A stretch of 64,000 nt of DNA from Rubinisphaera italica (GTDB lineage Bacteria; Planctomycetota; Planctomycetia; Planctomycetales; Planctomycetaceae), in NCBI RefSeq assembly GCF_007859715.1, contig NZ_SJPG01000001.1:3002728-3066727 (forward strand), read 5' to 3'. The notes beneath the pieces were generated by a model. It was not told where the DNA came from and did no database searches. It saw only the letters and a list, made by a program, of their open reading frames with translations. The translations under genes and the position numbers were made by a program. This document shows, piece after piece, positions 56,845 through 64,000 of the stretch (its first letter is position 1; each line of letters begins with the position of its first letter).

Positions 56845-57861
56845 ATGATACGTTGTCTGCTCATCGCGTTTCTGAGTTGTGTTCTGTTGCCTTCCGCCAG
56901 TCCAGTGGAAGCGGCCAAACAATACGTCGTTTACAATGGCACGAACGGCCCCGGGTTCGGTCGACATATCGTGATGATCGCCGGCGATGAAGAATATCGT
57001 TCTGAAGAAGCCTTACCGATGCTCGGTCAGATTCTCGCGAAAAATTATGGCTTCAAATGCACGGTTCTGTTTCCGGTCAATCCTGAAGATGGCACTATCG
57101 ATCCAACGAATCAAACGAATATCCCGGGGATGGAGCAGGTGGCAACAGCTGATCTGGTCGTACTGTTTCTTCGTTTCCGCGAATTGCCCGATCAGGACAT
57201 GAAGTATCTCGATGATTACTTACGTTCCGGCAAACCAATCATCGGATTACGAACATCGACTCACGGATTCAACTATTCGCGTAATCCCAACAGCCCTTAC
57301 GCAAAATATGGCTTTAACCACTCCGGCTCTGAATGGAAGCAAGGATTCGGCAAAGAGGTCTTTGGTGAAACCTGGTACACGCATCATGGCAAACACAAAA
57401 GTGAAAGTACGCGTGGAGTTCTTGAGAAAGACAAGCTGAACCACACGATCTTGAATGGTGTCGAAGATTTGTGGGGTCCAACCGATGTTTACGGAATTCG
57501 CAAACTCCCCGAAGAAGCCGATGTGCTTGTATGGGGAGAAGTGCTATCAGGGATGAAACCAGATGATCCAGCTGTCGAAGGTGACAAAAACGACCCGATG
57601 ATGCCGATTGCCTGGACGCGGGATTATGAACACTCAAACGGAAAAAAGTCGCGAGTATTCTGCACGACTTTCTGTTCGTCAATCGATTTGCTGAATGAAG
57701 ATTTACGACGAATGATCGTCAATGCCTGTTTCTGGTGTCTCAAGATGGAAGACAAAACACCCGAGAAAGCGAATGTAGAGATTGTCGGGGAATACGATCC
57801 CTCGTTTTATGGATTCGGTGCGTTCAAGAAAGGCATGAAACCTGAGGATTATGCGTGGTAG
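56845..57861 (+). CDS. Secreted ThuA-domain protein
   Basis: A 338-residue exported protein with a signal peptide (1-23). The body has the ThuA (trehalose utilisation) fold, a class I glutamine amidotransferase-like domain. AGDEEYRSEEALPMLGQIL is at the start, DLVVLFLRFRELPDQDMKY and IGLRTSTHGFNY are in the core, with HHGKH near residue 178. It is often found with planctomycete sugar-processing and cytochrome proteins; the catalytic role is unsettled. It is followed by the toxin-antitoxin pair after 39 bases. Confidence 0.85.
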   Translation: MIRCLLIAFLSCVLLPSASPVEAAKQYVVYNGTNGPGFGRHIVMIAGDEEYRSEEALPMLGQILAKNYGFKCTVLFPVNPEDGTIDPTNQTNIPGMEQVATADLVVLFLRFRELPDQDMKYLDDYLRSGKPIIGLRTSTHGFNYSRNPNSPYAKYGFNHSGSEWKQGFGKEVFGETWYTHHGKHKSESTRGVLEKDKLNHTILNGVEDLWGPTDVYGIRKLPEEADVLVWGEVLSGMKPDDPAVEGDKNDPMMPIAWTRDYEHSNGKKSRVFCTTFCSSIDLLNEDLRRMIVNACFWCLKMEDKTPEKANVEIVGEYDPSFYGFGAFKKGMKPEDYAW

Positions 57862-57900
57862 CAATCTGATTTACTAAGTTTTTTCATGAGAAGGTGAAAT

Positions 57901-58122
57901 ATGTCAATCGATGTTGAAGAACTGAAATCGTTATCTTCTGTAGAAAAGATTGAACTGATTGGAATTCTCTGGGATGACCTTGATCCGCAAAGTATTCCGA
58001 TTTCGGAATCGACAATAAACGAAGCCACTCGACGGTATGAAGAATTATCAGAGAGTGGTAGATCTGTTGAAGAATCGACAATGTGGGACAGACTCGATAA
58101 AAAGTTACAGAAGGATATTTGA
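57901..58122 (+). CDS. Addiction-module antitoxin
   Basis: A 73-residue acidic protein matching the TIGR02574-type 'putative addiction module component'. It has an N-terminal EELKSLSSVEKIELIGILWD helix region and a C-terminal part that would wrap a RelE/ParE toxin. An AGAAGGTG is about 7 bases before the ATG. The toxin gene follows after 44 bases, so the pair is a likely operon. Confidence 0.78.
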   Translation: MSIDVEELKSLSSVEKIELIGILWDDLDPQSIPISESTINEATRRYEELSESGRSVEESTMWDRLDKKLQKDI

Positions 58123-58166
58123 AATTTTAGGATCAAGTTCTGTTGTCATGAAATGAAATTGCATTC

Positions 58167-58472
58167 ATGGAATATTCCCGAGTATTTCATCGCGAGTTTG
58201 AACGTGATATTTCATCAACAATGGAATGGTATGAATCTCACCAATATGGAATAAGCGCAAAGTTTATTGCGAATGTGAGAGCAGCAGTTCAATTAATTTG
58301 CCAGGATCCGACTCGCTACACTGTAACAAGGCAAGAGCTTCGATATTTATCAGTAAAAAATTTTCCTTACATTGTTATCTACAGAGTTTATGATTCAACG
58401 ATTTACTTTCTGGGAGTTTTTCATACGTCGCGTGATCTTGATCGAATCATTAAGGATTCGAAACGATCTTAG
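58167..58472 (+). CDS. RelE/ParE-family toxin
   Basis: A 101-residue basic protein with the RelE/ParE beta-alpha fold: EYSRVFHREFERDISSTMEW, AAVQLICQDPTRYTV, YLSVKNFPYIVIYRVYDSTI and VFHTSRDLDRII. RelE-type members cut ribosome-bound mRNA, and ParE-type members inhibit gyrase; the target here is not determined. It is held in check by the upstream antitoxin and lies only 57 bases ahead of mnmG. Confidence 0.85.
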   Translation: MEYSRVFHREFERDISSTMEWYESHQYGISAKFIANVRAAVQLICQDPTRYTVTRQELRYLSVKNFPYIVIYRVYDSTIYFLGVFHTSRDLDRIIKDSKRS

Positions 58473-58529
58473 GAATTATCACGTACCATTTCTGGTCCGG
58501 TTCGAACTGAAAACTAAACGAGCAACTCA

Positions 58530-60371
58530 ATGGGTTCTTCCACTTACGATTTTGATGTCATTGTTGTCGGAGCCGGGCATGCCGGGACGGAGGCGGCGCT
58601 GGCTGCTGCACGTCTGGGGGCGAAAACGGCTCTGCTGACGATGAATGCCGATACTGTCGGGCAGATGAGTTGCAACCCAGCTATTGGTGGAGTTGCCAAG
58701 GGACAGATTGTTCGTGAAATCGATGCCCTGGGCGGTGAGATGGGACGCGTGATTGACGAAACGGCGATTCAGTTTCGCATGCTCAATCGATCTAAAGGTC
58801 CGGCTATGCACTCCCCGCGTGCTCAGGCAGATAAAAAGGCCTATCAGTTTTCGATGAAGTGGCGGGTGGAATCGCAGGAGAATCTAACGCTCTGTCAGGA
58901 AATGGTCGAAGATATTCTCGTCGAAGATGGCCGCGTGACAGGAATTCGCGTACGGGGTGATGCCATTTATCGTTGTGCCGCCCTCATCCTTACCACAGGC
59001 ACATTTCTCCAGGCGATTATGCACACTGGCGAAGCAAAGACGCAGGGTGGACGTGCCGGAGAAGGAACGACGGGAACCGTTTCCGATGCCCTGAATCGTC
59101 TGGGCTTTGAATTGGCACGCTTCAAAACGGGAACGCCTGCCCGGCTGAATGGACGCACGATCGATTTCAATCAACTCCAGCGACAACCGGGCGATGCCGA
59201 TCCGCAGCCATTTTCTTTTATGACGGATCGTATCGAGCAGGAGCAGATGGAGTGCTTCCTGACTGATACCAATCAACACGTTCACGATTTGATTCGCGCC
59301 AATCTACATCGGGCTCCCATGTATTCCGGTCAGATCAATTCGACTGGACCACGTTACTGCCCTTCAATTGAAGATAAGGTTGTCCGATTCAGCGATAAAG
59401 CATCGCATCAGATTTTTCTGGAGCCGGAAGGACGACGGACGCATGAGATCTACTGCAATGGAATCTCTACCTCCCTGCCCCGCGATGTGCAGGATGAGAT
59501 GATTCATTCCATTGCCGGCCTGGAAAAAGCCGAAATCATGCGATACGGCTATGCTGTGGAATACGATTTCGCACCGCCAACACAGTTGAGTCCAACTCTG
59601 CAAACCAAGAAAGTTGCCGGTCTGTACTTTGCAGGTCAAATCAATGGCACAACGGGTTACGAAGAGGCAGCCGGTCAGGGTTTGATCGCCGGGATCAATG
59701 CAGCTTTGAAAGTCGCCAATCGACCGGAATTTATTTTGGATCGCAATCAGGGTTATCTCGGCGTGCTGATTGATGATCTTGTCACCAAGGGCGTTGATGA
59801 ACCATATCGCATGTTTACTTCGCGTGCGGAATATCGTTTGATTCTGCGTCAGGACAATGCCGATCGTCGGTTAACACCGCTGGCGATTCAGTTGGGAATT
59901 GCCTCTGCAGAACGGATCCAGCGGTTTGAAGAGAGTATCGCTCAGATCGAACGGGGGCAGGGTTATATCAAAAAGACTCGCTACCACGGTCAAACTCTGG
60001 AAGACTGGCTGCGACGTCCTGATTACGACTGGGCCAAACTTTGCGAAATGGTTCCTGATCTTGCCACGCTGGGCTTATCGGTACGAGTCATCGAGCAGAT
60101 TGAAATCGATGCCATGTACTCCGGCTATCTGAAGAAGCAGGAAAAAGAAATTGCACGTTACTCGAAAATTCATGCCGTCAAAATCCCGAGTACCTTCGAC
60201 TATCATGCCCTGCCCCAGTTAAGAAATGAAGCCAAGGACAAACTGAGCCGCATTCGCCCGGTTACAGTTGGACAAGCAGAACGAGTGAGCGGCATCACTC
60301 CGGCTGATTTAACAGTCCTGCTGATGTACTTGGATAAAGCGGGTAAACCAAGTCCTGAAAGTGCGACGTGA
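58530..60371 (+). CDS. mnmG: tRNA uridine-5-carboxymethylaminomethyl synthesis enzyme
   Basis: A 613-residue FAD-dependent enzyme that with MnmE builds the 5-carboxymethylaminomethyl group on tRNA uridine-34. The FAD motif VIVVGAGHAGTEAALAAARLG is near residue 10, SCNPAIGGVAKGQIVREIDAL follows, and the MnmG-family blocks EGRRTHEIYCNGISTSLP and GLYFAGQINGTTGYEEAAGQG are present. The length is typical. mnmE is not nearby. No start upstream is better, so ATG at 58530 is used. Confidence 0.96.
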   Translation: MGSSTYDFDVIVVGAGHAGTEAALAAARLGAKTALLTMNADTVGQMSCNPAIGGVAKGQIVREIDALGGEMGRVIDETAIQFRMLNRSKGPAMHSPRAQADKKAYQFSMKWRVESQENLTLCQEMVEDILVEDGRVTGIRVRGDAIYRCAALILTTGTFLQAIMHTGEAKTQGGRAGEGTTGTVSDALNRLGFELARFKTGTPARLNGRTIDFNQLQRQPGDADPQPFSFMTDRIEQEQMECFLTDTNQHVHDLIRANLHRAPMYSGQINSTGPRYCPSIEDKVVRFSDKASHQIFLEPEGRRTHEIYCNGISTSLPRDVQDEMIHSIAGLEKAEIMRYGYAVEYDFAPPTQLSPTLQTKKVAGLYFAGQINGTTGYEEAAGQGLIAGINAALKVANRPEFILDRNQGYLGVLIDDLVTKGVDEPYRMFTSRAEYRLILRQDNADRRLTPLAIQLGIASAERIQRFEESIAQIERGQGYIKKTRYHGQTLEDWLRRPDYDWAKLCEMVPDLATLGLSVRVIEQIEIDAMYSGYLKKQEKEIARYSKIHAVKIPSTFDYHALPQLRNEAKDKLSRIRPVTVGQAERVSGITPADLTVLLMYLDKAGKPSPESAT

Positions 60372-60524
60372 TCCATGAGTTCCTCGGAATTAACTGGTGA
60401 TTTTTAAGACCTTTCACCTTTCCGAAGGATTAGTGAGGAATCACGATTTATTGTACATCTGTGGAAATCGTATCAAACCACGACAATTTATTAGTTTACT
60501 GCAGCGGTTTAATGGAATCGGAAA

Positions 60525-60557
60525 TAAAAAAGGAGGATCGATTCAATCGACCCTCCC
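60525..60557 (-). terminator. Intrinsic terminator of the DUF1559 gene
   Basis: On the minus strand GGAGGGTCGATT and AATCGATCCTCC pair and are followed by a T-run. It begins 35 bases past the stop codon at 60592. Confidence 0.82.
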
Positions 60558-60591
60558 ATAGTGGATTTCACCTAGATTGCAGTAATCCTAA

Positions 60592-61572
60592 TTAGAATTC
60601 GCCAACAACCAGTCCGTCATCCTTCACGCCAAGTCGCTGGAAGGTTCCCATCGGCGTTGTCCCGGCAGCGTTGCGAGAGTCCACATTCTCACTGATAAAT
60701 CGGACAGATCCATCAGCAAGAACGAACTGAGCACCTCCCTTGTGAAAGCTGCCAAAGCCATCATTGGTGTTGCCGGGATCTGGTCGGCTTTGATTGATGC
60801 CGAAAATTTCATTTGTTGTGCGACTGACCATATCATCGTACTTGTGCTGTCCAAACGCTCCCCATAATCCCCCTCTGGTAATTCCTGAGCCAGTATTAAA
60901 AGCGTAATACTGATTCCAACTAACTTCCCCAAGCATAATGGTGTTCGATGTCCCATCGACAACATCTCTCATTAGTACCTTTGAATTCGTATAGAACATT
61001 CCATTCAATTTGCTGTACGTCGTAGACTGCCCGCCATTTGCATCATTTCCACGACAGGCAACATAGCTCGACGTGCCACAATTATTCACTCCACGTGATG
61101 GTTTCGTATCGCTTGGACAGGAGAATGAATCAAGAGTTTCATTCAGAAAATTGGTGTTCGATGGAGCATCCAAGACACCAATATTTGAAGGTTGCCCACT
61201 ACCGGGACAAGGTCCATTCATTACAAAATCCTGAGCATCATAAATGGCCCCCTCTTCCAACATTGGCAAAATATGAATTCCCCATCCCGCATTATACTGG
61301 ACAAATCGGTGGTCCCCATCGGAAAGCCCTGGACAATCGGGGATAACCCAACCTGGAGGAAACACGCGGTGTGTATCGTGGTAGTTATGTAATGCCAGAC
61401 CAAGTTGTTTCAAATTGTTTTTACAACTCGAACGACGAGCAGCCTCGCGGGCCTGCTGAACCGCTGGAAGCAACAAAGCAACCAGAATCGCAATGATTGC
61501 AATGACAACCAAGAGTTCGATGAGTGTAAAACCATCTTTCTGTCGATTTAGACGCCTCAAGATACTTAACAT
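60592..61572 (-). CDS. DUF1559 protein with type IV pilin-like N-terminus
   Basis: A 326-residue protein. The prepilin leader ends at K-D-G14, with F15 and the conserved E19 of type II pseudopilins, and a long hydrophobic helix ([20 protein letters not shown]). The DUF1559 domain follows, with [20 protein letters not shown] and DDGLVVGEF at the end, and candidate disulphide Cys. Such proteins are very numerous in planctomycetes and may form surface fibres or take part in secretion. An AAGGAG precedes the ATG. Confidence 0.93.
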   Translation of the reverse strand: MLSILRRLNRQKDGFTLIELLVVIAIIAILVALLLPAVQQAREAARRSSCKNNLKQLGLALHNYHDTHRVFPPGWVIPDCPGLSDGDHRFVQYNAGWGIHILPMLEEGAIYDAQDFVMNGPCPGSGQPSNIGVLDAPSNTNFLNETLDSFSCPSDTKPSRGVNNCGTSSYVACRGNDANGGQSTTYSKLNGMFYTNSKVLMRDVVDGTSNTIMLGEVSWNQYYAFNTGSGITRGGLWGAFGQHKYDDMVSRTTNEIFGINQSRPDPGNTNDGFGSFHKGGAQFVLADGSVRFISENVDSRNAAGTTPMGTFQRLGVKDDGLVVGEF

Positions 61573-61874
61573 GAACTTTTTCTCCTTAGATTAAAGATAA
61601 TCGATGAAATTCGCGGTCGGAATGATGCGAATAAATATATGTTCCTGATTTTCGGTATATTAGATGGTTTTATCGACTAAACTGCAAGTTTGAATATATT
61701 GATGCTCAAATGTTAATAACAAAACGCAATGAAAATAAACATTTATTCACACTTCTGGTGTTCGTATCTCATTTTGAGTATTCTCCCGATTGAATTCTTA
61801 TTGCATCCCTCATGCCTGCAGCCATACTGAAAATTGTTTAGCGTTTCGACATTCCACGGATTAGAAATTGAGAA
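61573..61874. other. AT-rich divergent intergenic region
   Basis: 302 bases with no gene seen; presumably holds promoters of the DUF1559 gene and the permease, but no box is clear. Confidence 0.35.
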
Positions 61875-63689
61875 ATGGAAGAAGAAAAGCAACACACAAA
61901 ACTGGGGCAACTGGCATCGACTGCCATTTGCGGAAATGACATTACCTCATCCTGTTTGTATGTTTCTGCGTTGGCAATTGGTTATGCGGGGCGCTGGGCA
62001 CCTGTTTGTTTGCTGATGGTGGCGGGTACGCTGTATCTGTTTCGATCGATTTATGCAGAAGTTGTCGGGGCGCTTCCTCTCAATGGAGGAGCCTATAACG
62101 CCCTGCTGAATACGACGAGTAAATTTCGAGCCTCGGTAGCCGCCTGCCTCACAATTCTTTCCTACATGGCGACTGCGGTGATCTCTTCGAATGAAGCTAT
62201 GCATTATCTGCATGAGCTCTGGCACGGTTTGCCTGTCATCCCAGCAACCATCGGGTTATTGGCATTTTTTATGGTGCTGTCCATTATTGGAATTACGGAA
62301 TCTGCCGTCGTCGCGATTGGAATATTTCTTTTTCATCTTTCCTCAATGCTGCTGCTGATGATTCTATCCGCTATTACCGTCTTCAATTCGGGAACAGAAA
62401 TCCTGTGGGCGAATCTCGGAGAGCCAGCTCCGGGGGGCATCTGGATGGCGTTATTCTTCGGCTTTGCCGCTTCGATGCTGGGAATTTCTGGTTTTGAGTC
62501 TTCTGCGAATTTCGTCGAAGAACAAGCTGAGGGCGTCTTCCCAAAAACCCTGCGGAACATGTGGCTGGCGATTACATTTCTCAATCCGGTAATGGCAATT
62601 CTAGCTCTTGCTTTGGTAACAACTCCAGAAATTCGCGATACTTATCAGAATGCGTTGCTTTCGCACATGGGAGTGATCGCCGGAGGAAACTGGTTGTCGT
62701 GGTTGATCAGTGTCGATGCGGTTCTAGTACTCAGTGGGGCAACATTGACCAGCTATGTCGGCGTGACGGGACTCATCAAACGTATGACACTCGATCGCTG
62801 CCTGCCGCGGTTTCTCCTGAAAGAAAATCGACGAGGAACTCCGCATCGAATTATCATCATGTTCTTCCTGCTTTCGGTTTCAGTGCTGATGATTACTCGT
62901 GGCGACCTCAAATCGATTGCTGCTGTTTATACCCTCTCATTTTTATCGGTAATGGGATTATTTGCAGTTGGGAATTTACTGCTGAAAATCAAGCGAGCCA
63001 GGATACCCCGTCCTTCGAAAGCATCCTATTTAACGGTATCGGTGGCTTTGCTGGCGGTCGGGATTGCCATCTATGGAAATGCGAGACTCAATCACCAGTA
63101 CCTGCTGGTTTTTTTTGAGTATCTTGTGCCAACCATTTTGATTGTGACCGTCATGTTGACACGCACTCAGATCCTTGAACTGATCGTATTTTTTGTTGAC
63201 GAAATTCGTCGTAAAATTCGACGAGAACGAAAAGATGCTTTCAAGCAGGATGATCGCATCTCTGCTGCCTGGTGGACGCGGCTGGGCAGGCAAGTCAATC
63301 ACCTCGATACGAATCTTCATAACTGGCTCTCAAAAATTCGCAATCAGCAGATAGTGTTCTTCACTCGTGGGGATAACCTGCCAAACTTAAATCTGGTCAT
63401 GCTGTACATTCGAGATAACGAACACACAAATCATGTCAAAATCGTATCGGTCATCCACAAGGAATCCGAACTCCCACCCAAGTTTAAAGCTCATCTGCAG
63501 TTCCTGGATGAAACCTATCCTGAGATCGATATTGAATTTGTCGAAATTCAAGGAGAATTTTCACCAGAGCTGATTCAATCTCTTTCTGAAGAGTGGAAGA
63601 TTCCAGCCAATCTGATGTTTATTGGTGCTCCCTCTGGAAAGCTCAAGTACCACTTGGCGGATCTTGGCGGAGTCCGCTTGATTATCTGA
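61875..63689 (+). CDS. APC-superfamily amino acid permease with C-terminal soluble tail
   Basis: A 604-residue membrane protein. The N-terminus has the APC-type start SLASTAICGNDITSSCLYVSALAIGYAGRWAP-like region (residues 15-45), then MAALFFGFAASMLGISGFESSANF-like helix 6, in all about eleven to twelve hydrophobic segments to about residue 435. The last 165 residues are hydrophilic, with QQIVFFTRGDNLPNLNLV and HLADLGGVRLII, reminiscent of a nucleotide-binding-type (USP/Rossmann) domain. The transported substrate is unknown. The soluble tail may sense a ligand; this is inference. Confidence 0.85.
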   Translation: MEEEKQHTKLGQLASTAICGNDITSSCLYVSALAIGYAGRWAPVCLLMVAGTLYLFRSIYAEVVGALPLNGGAYNALLNTTSKFRASVAACLTILSYMATAVISSNEAMHYLHELWHGLPVIPATIGLLAFFMVLSIIGITESAVVAIGIFLFHLSSMLLLMILSAITVFNSGTEILWANLGEPAPGGIWMALFFGFAASMLGISGFESSANFVEEQAEGVFPKTLRNMWLAITFLNPVMAILALALVTTPEIRDTYQNALLSHMGVIAGGNWLSWLISVDAVLVLSGATLTSYVGVTGLIKRMTLDRCLPRFLLKENRRGTPHRIIIMFFLLSVSVLMITRGDLKSIAAVYTLSFLSVMGLFAVGNLLLKIKRARIPRPSKASYLTVSVALLAVGIAIYGNARLNHQYLLVFFEYLVPTILIVTVMLTRTQILELIVFFVDEIRRKIRRERKDAFKQDDRISAAWWTRLGRQVNHLDTNLHNWLSKIRNQQIVFFTRGDNLPNLNLVMLYIRDNEHTNHVKIVSVIHKESELPPKFKAHLQFLDETYPEIDIEFVEIQGEFSPELIQSLSEEWKIPANLMFIGAPSGKLKYHLADLGGVRLII

Positions 63690-64000
63690 CGGGACATCGT
63701 ACATCATTATCGGTCAGAGTATTCAACAGCTTTTGGTCGCAACAAAGATTGTTTCTATTCCAGCTAACATCCGACGTTCACAAATTTTACTATTATAAAA
63801 TATCTTATATCTTAATTTTCCGTATAATAGATCACAAACAGATCCAGACGCCACCAAACATCATGTTAAACTTGATGCGACTCTTTTCATCCTGAATACG
63901 GAGGGGAGAATGAGTCATCTGCTGTGCTTAACGCTTTAGAACTCAGCTATAAAAAATAATCAACACGAATGACGGAAAATTCAAAATGACATCTCTAATA
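63690..64000. other. AT-rich region at window edge
   Basis: 311 bases of AT-rich sequence with no supported gene, hairpin terminator or repeat. Confidence 0.35.

Overview
The window looks like chromosome of a planctomycete (Planctomycetota, Planctomycetaceae-like) with roughly balanced base composition judged by eye. The evidence is the gene content. There are two sets of planctomycete-type secreted cytochrome proteins (DUF1501/DUF1549-DUF1553/WD40 and DUF1592-type/DUF1552). There is also a DUF1559 pseudopilin-like protein, a ThuA-like protein, a TM-anchored VWA protein and an acidic HEAT-repeat lipoprotein. Many start codons lack a clear Shine-Dalgarno sequence; a few (clpC, the PDZ protein, the DUF1559 gene) have good ones. 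No rRNA, tRNA, CRISPR array, prophage or complete insertion sequence was recognised.

Layout. 0.4-2.4 kb: a GNAT/CelD-like acyltransferase and a secreted cyclophilin. 2.5-3.1 kb: a strongly structured RNA-like locus with its own promoter-like boxes and a strong terminator, then a 200-bp inverted-repeat element. 3.1-10.1 kb: a VWA protein, an LspA signal peptidase fused to a large exported-looking domain, a GT39 glycosyltransferase, PRPP synthase and a GT4 glycosyltransferase. 10.3-17.4 kb (minus): a three-gene set coding for DUF1501, DUF1549/DUF1553 and WD40-cytochrome proteins. 17.6-22.9 kb: a DUF900 esterase lipoprotein, a sialidase-fold protein, an Ldh2-type dehydrogenase and ATP sulfurylase. 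23-28 kb: a sigma-54 activator (minus), purD and a membrane-anchored protein of unknown function. 28.3-34.7 kb: a zinc-ribbon/cytochrome DUF1592-type protein with its DUF1552 partner, an orphan FtsX-type permease and a DUF455 ferritin-like protein. 34.8-42 kb (minus): the HEAT lipoprotein, a membrane-fusion-like protein, an aldo-keto reductase, RpiB and a PDZ protein. 42-50.9 kb: a trypsin-like lipoprotein, TauE/SafE, ClpC, a multi-spanning membrane protein, a NagB-like protein lacking one catalytic residue, and a small Cys-containing protein. 50.9-56.3 kb (minus): murF and murE (peptidoglycan synthesis), an alpha/beta hydrolase and a luciferase-like monooxygenase. 56.4-63.7 kb: a small conserved-looking protein, a ThuA-like protein, a toxin-antitoxin pair, mnmG, a DUF1559 protein (minus) and an APC permease with a soluble tail.

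The genes are mostly housekeeping and planctomycete-specific envelope or periplasmic functions rather than one obvious island. The intergenic spaces hold at least five families of short palindromic repeats, several with near-perfect arms. The most novel-looking items are the structured RNA at about 2.59-2.75 kb, the LspA fusion, the NagB homologue with an altered active site, the membrane-fusion protein with a large C-terminal extension, and the zinc-ribbon/TM/cytochrome architecture. All family names come from reading motifs; no database search was run.
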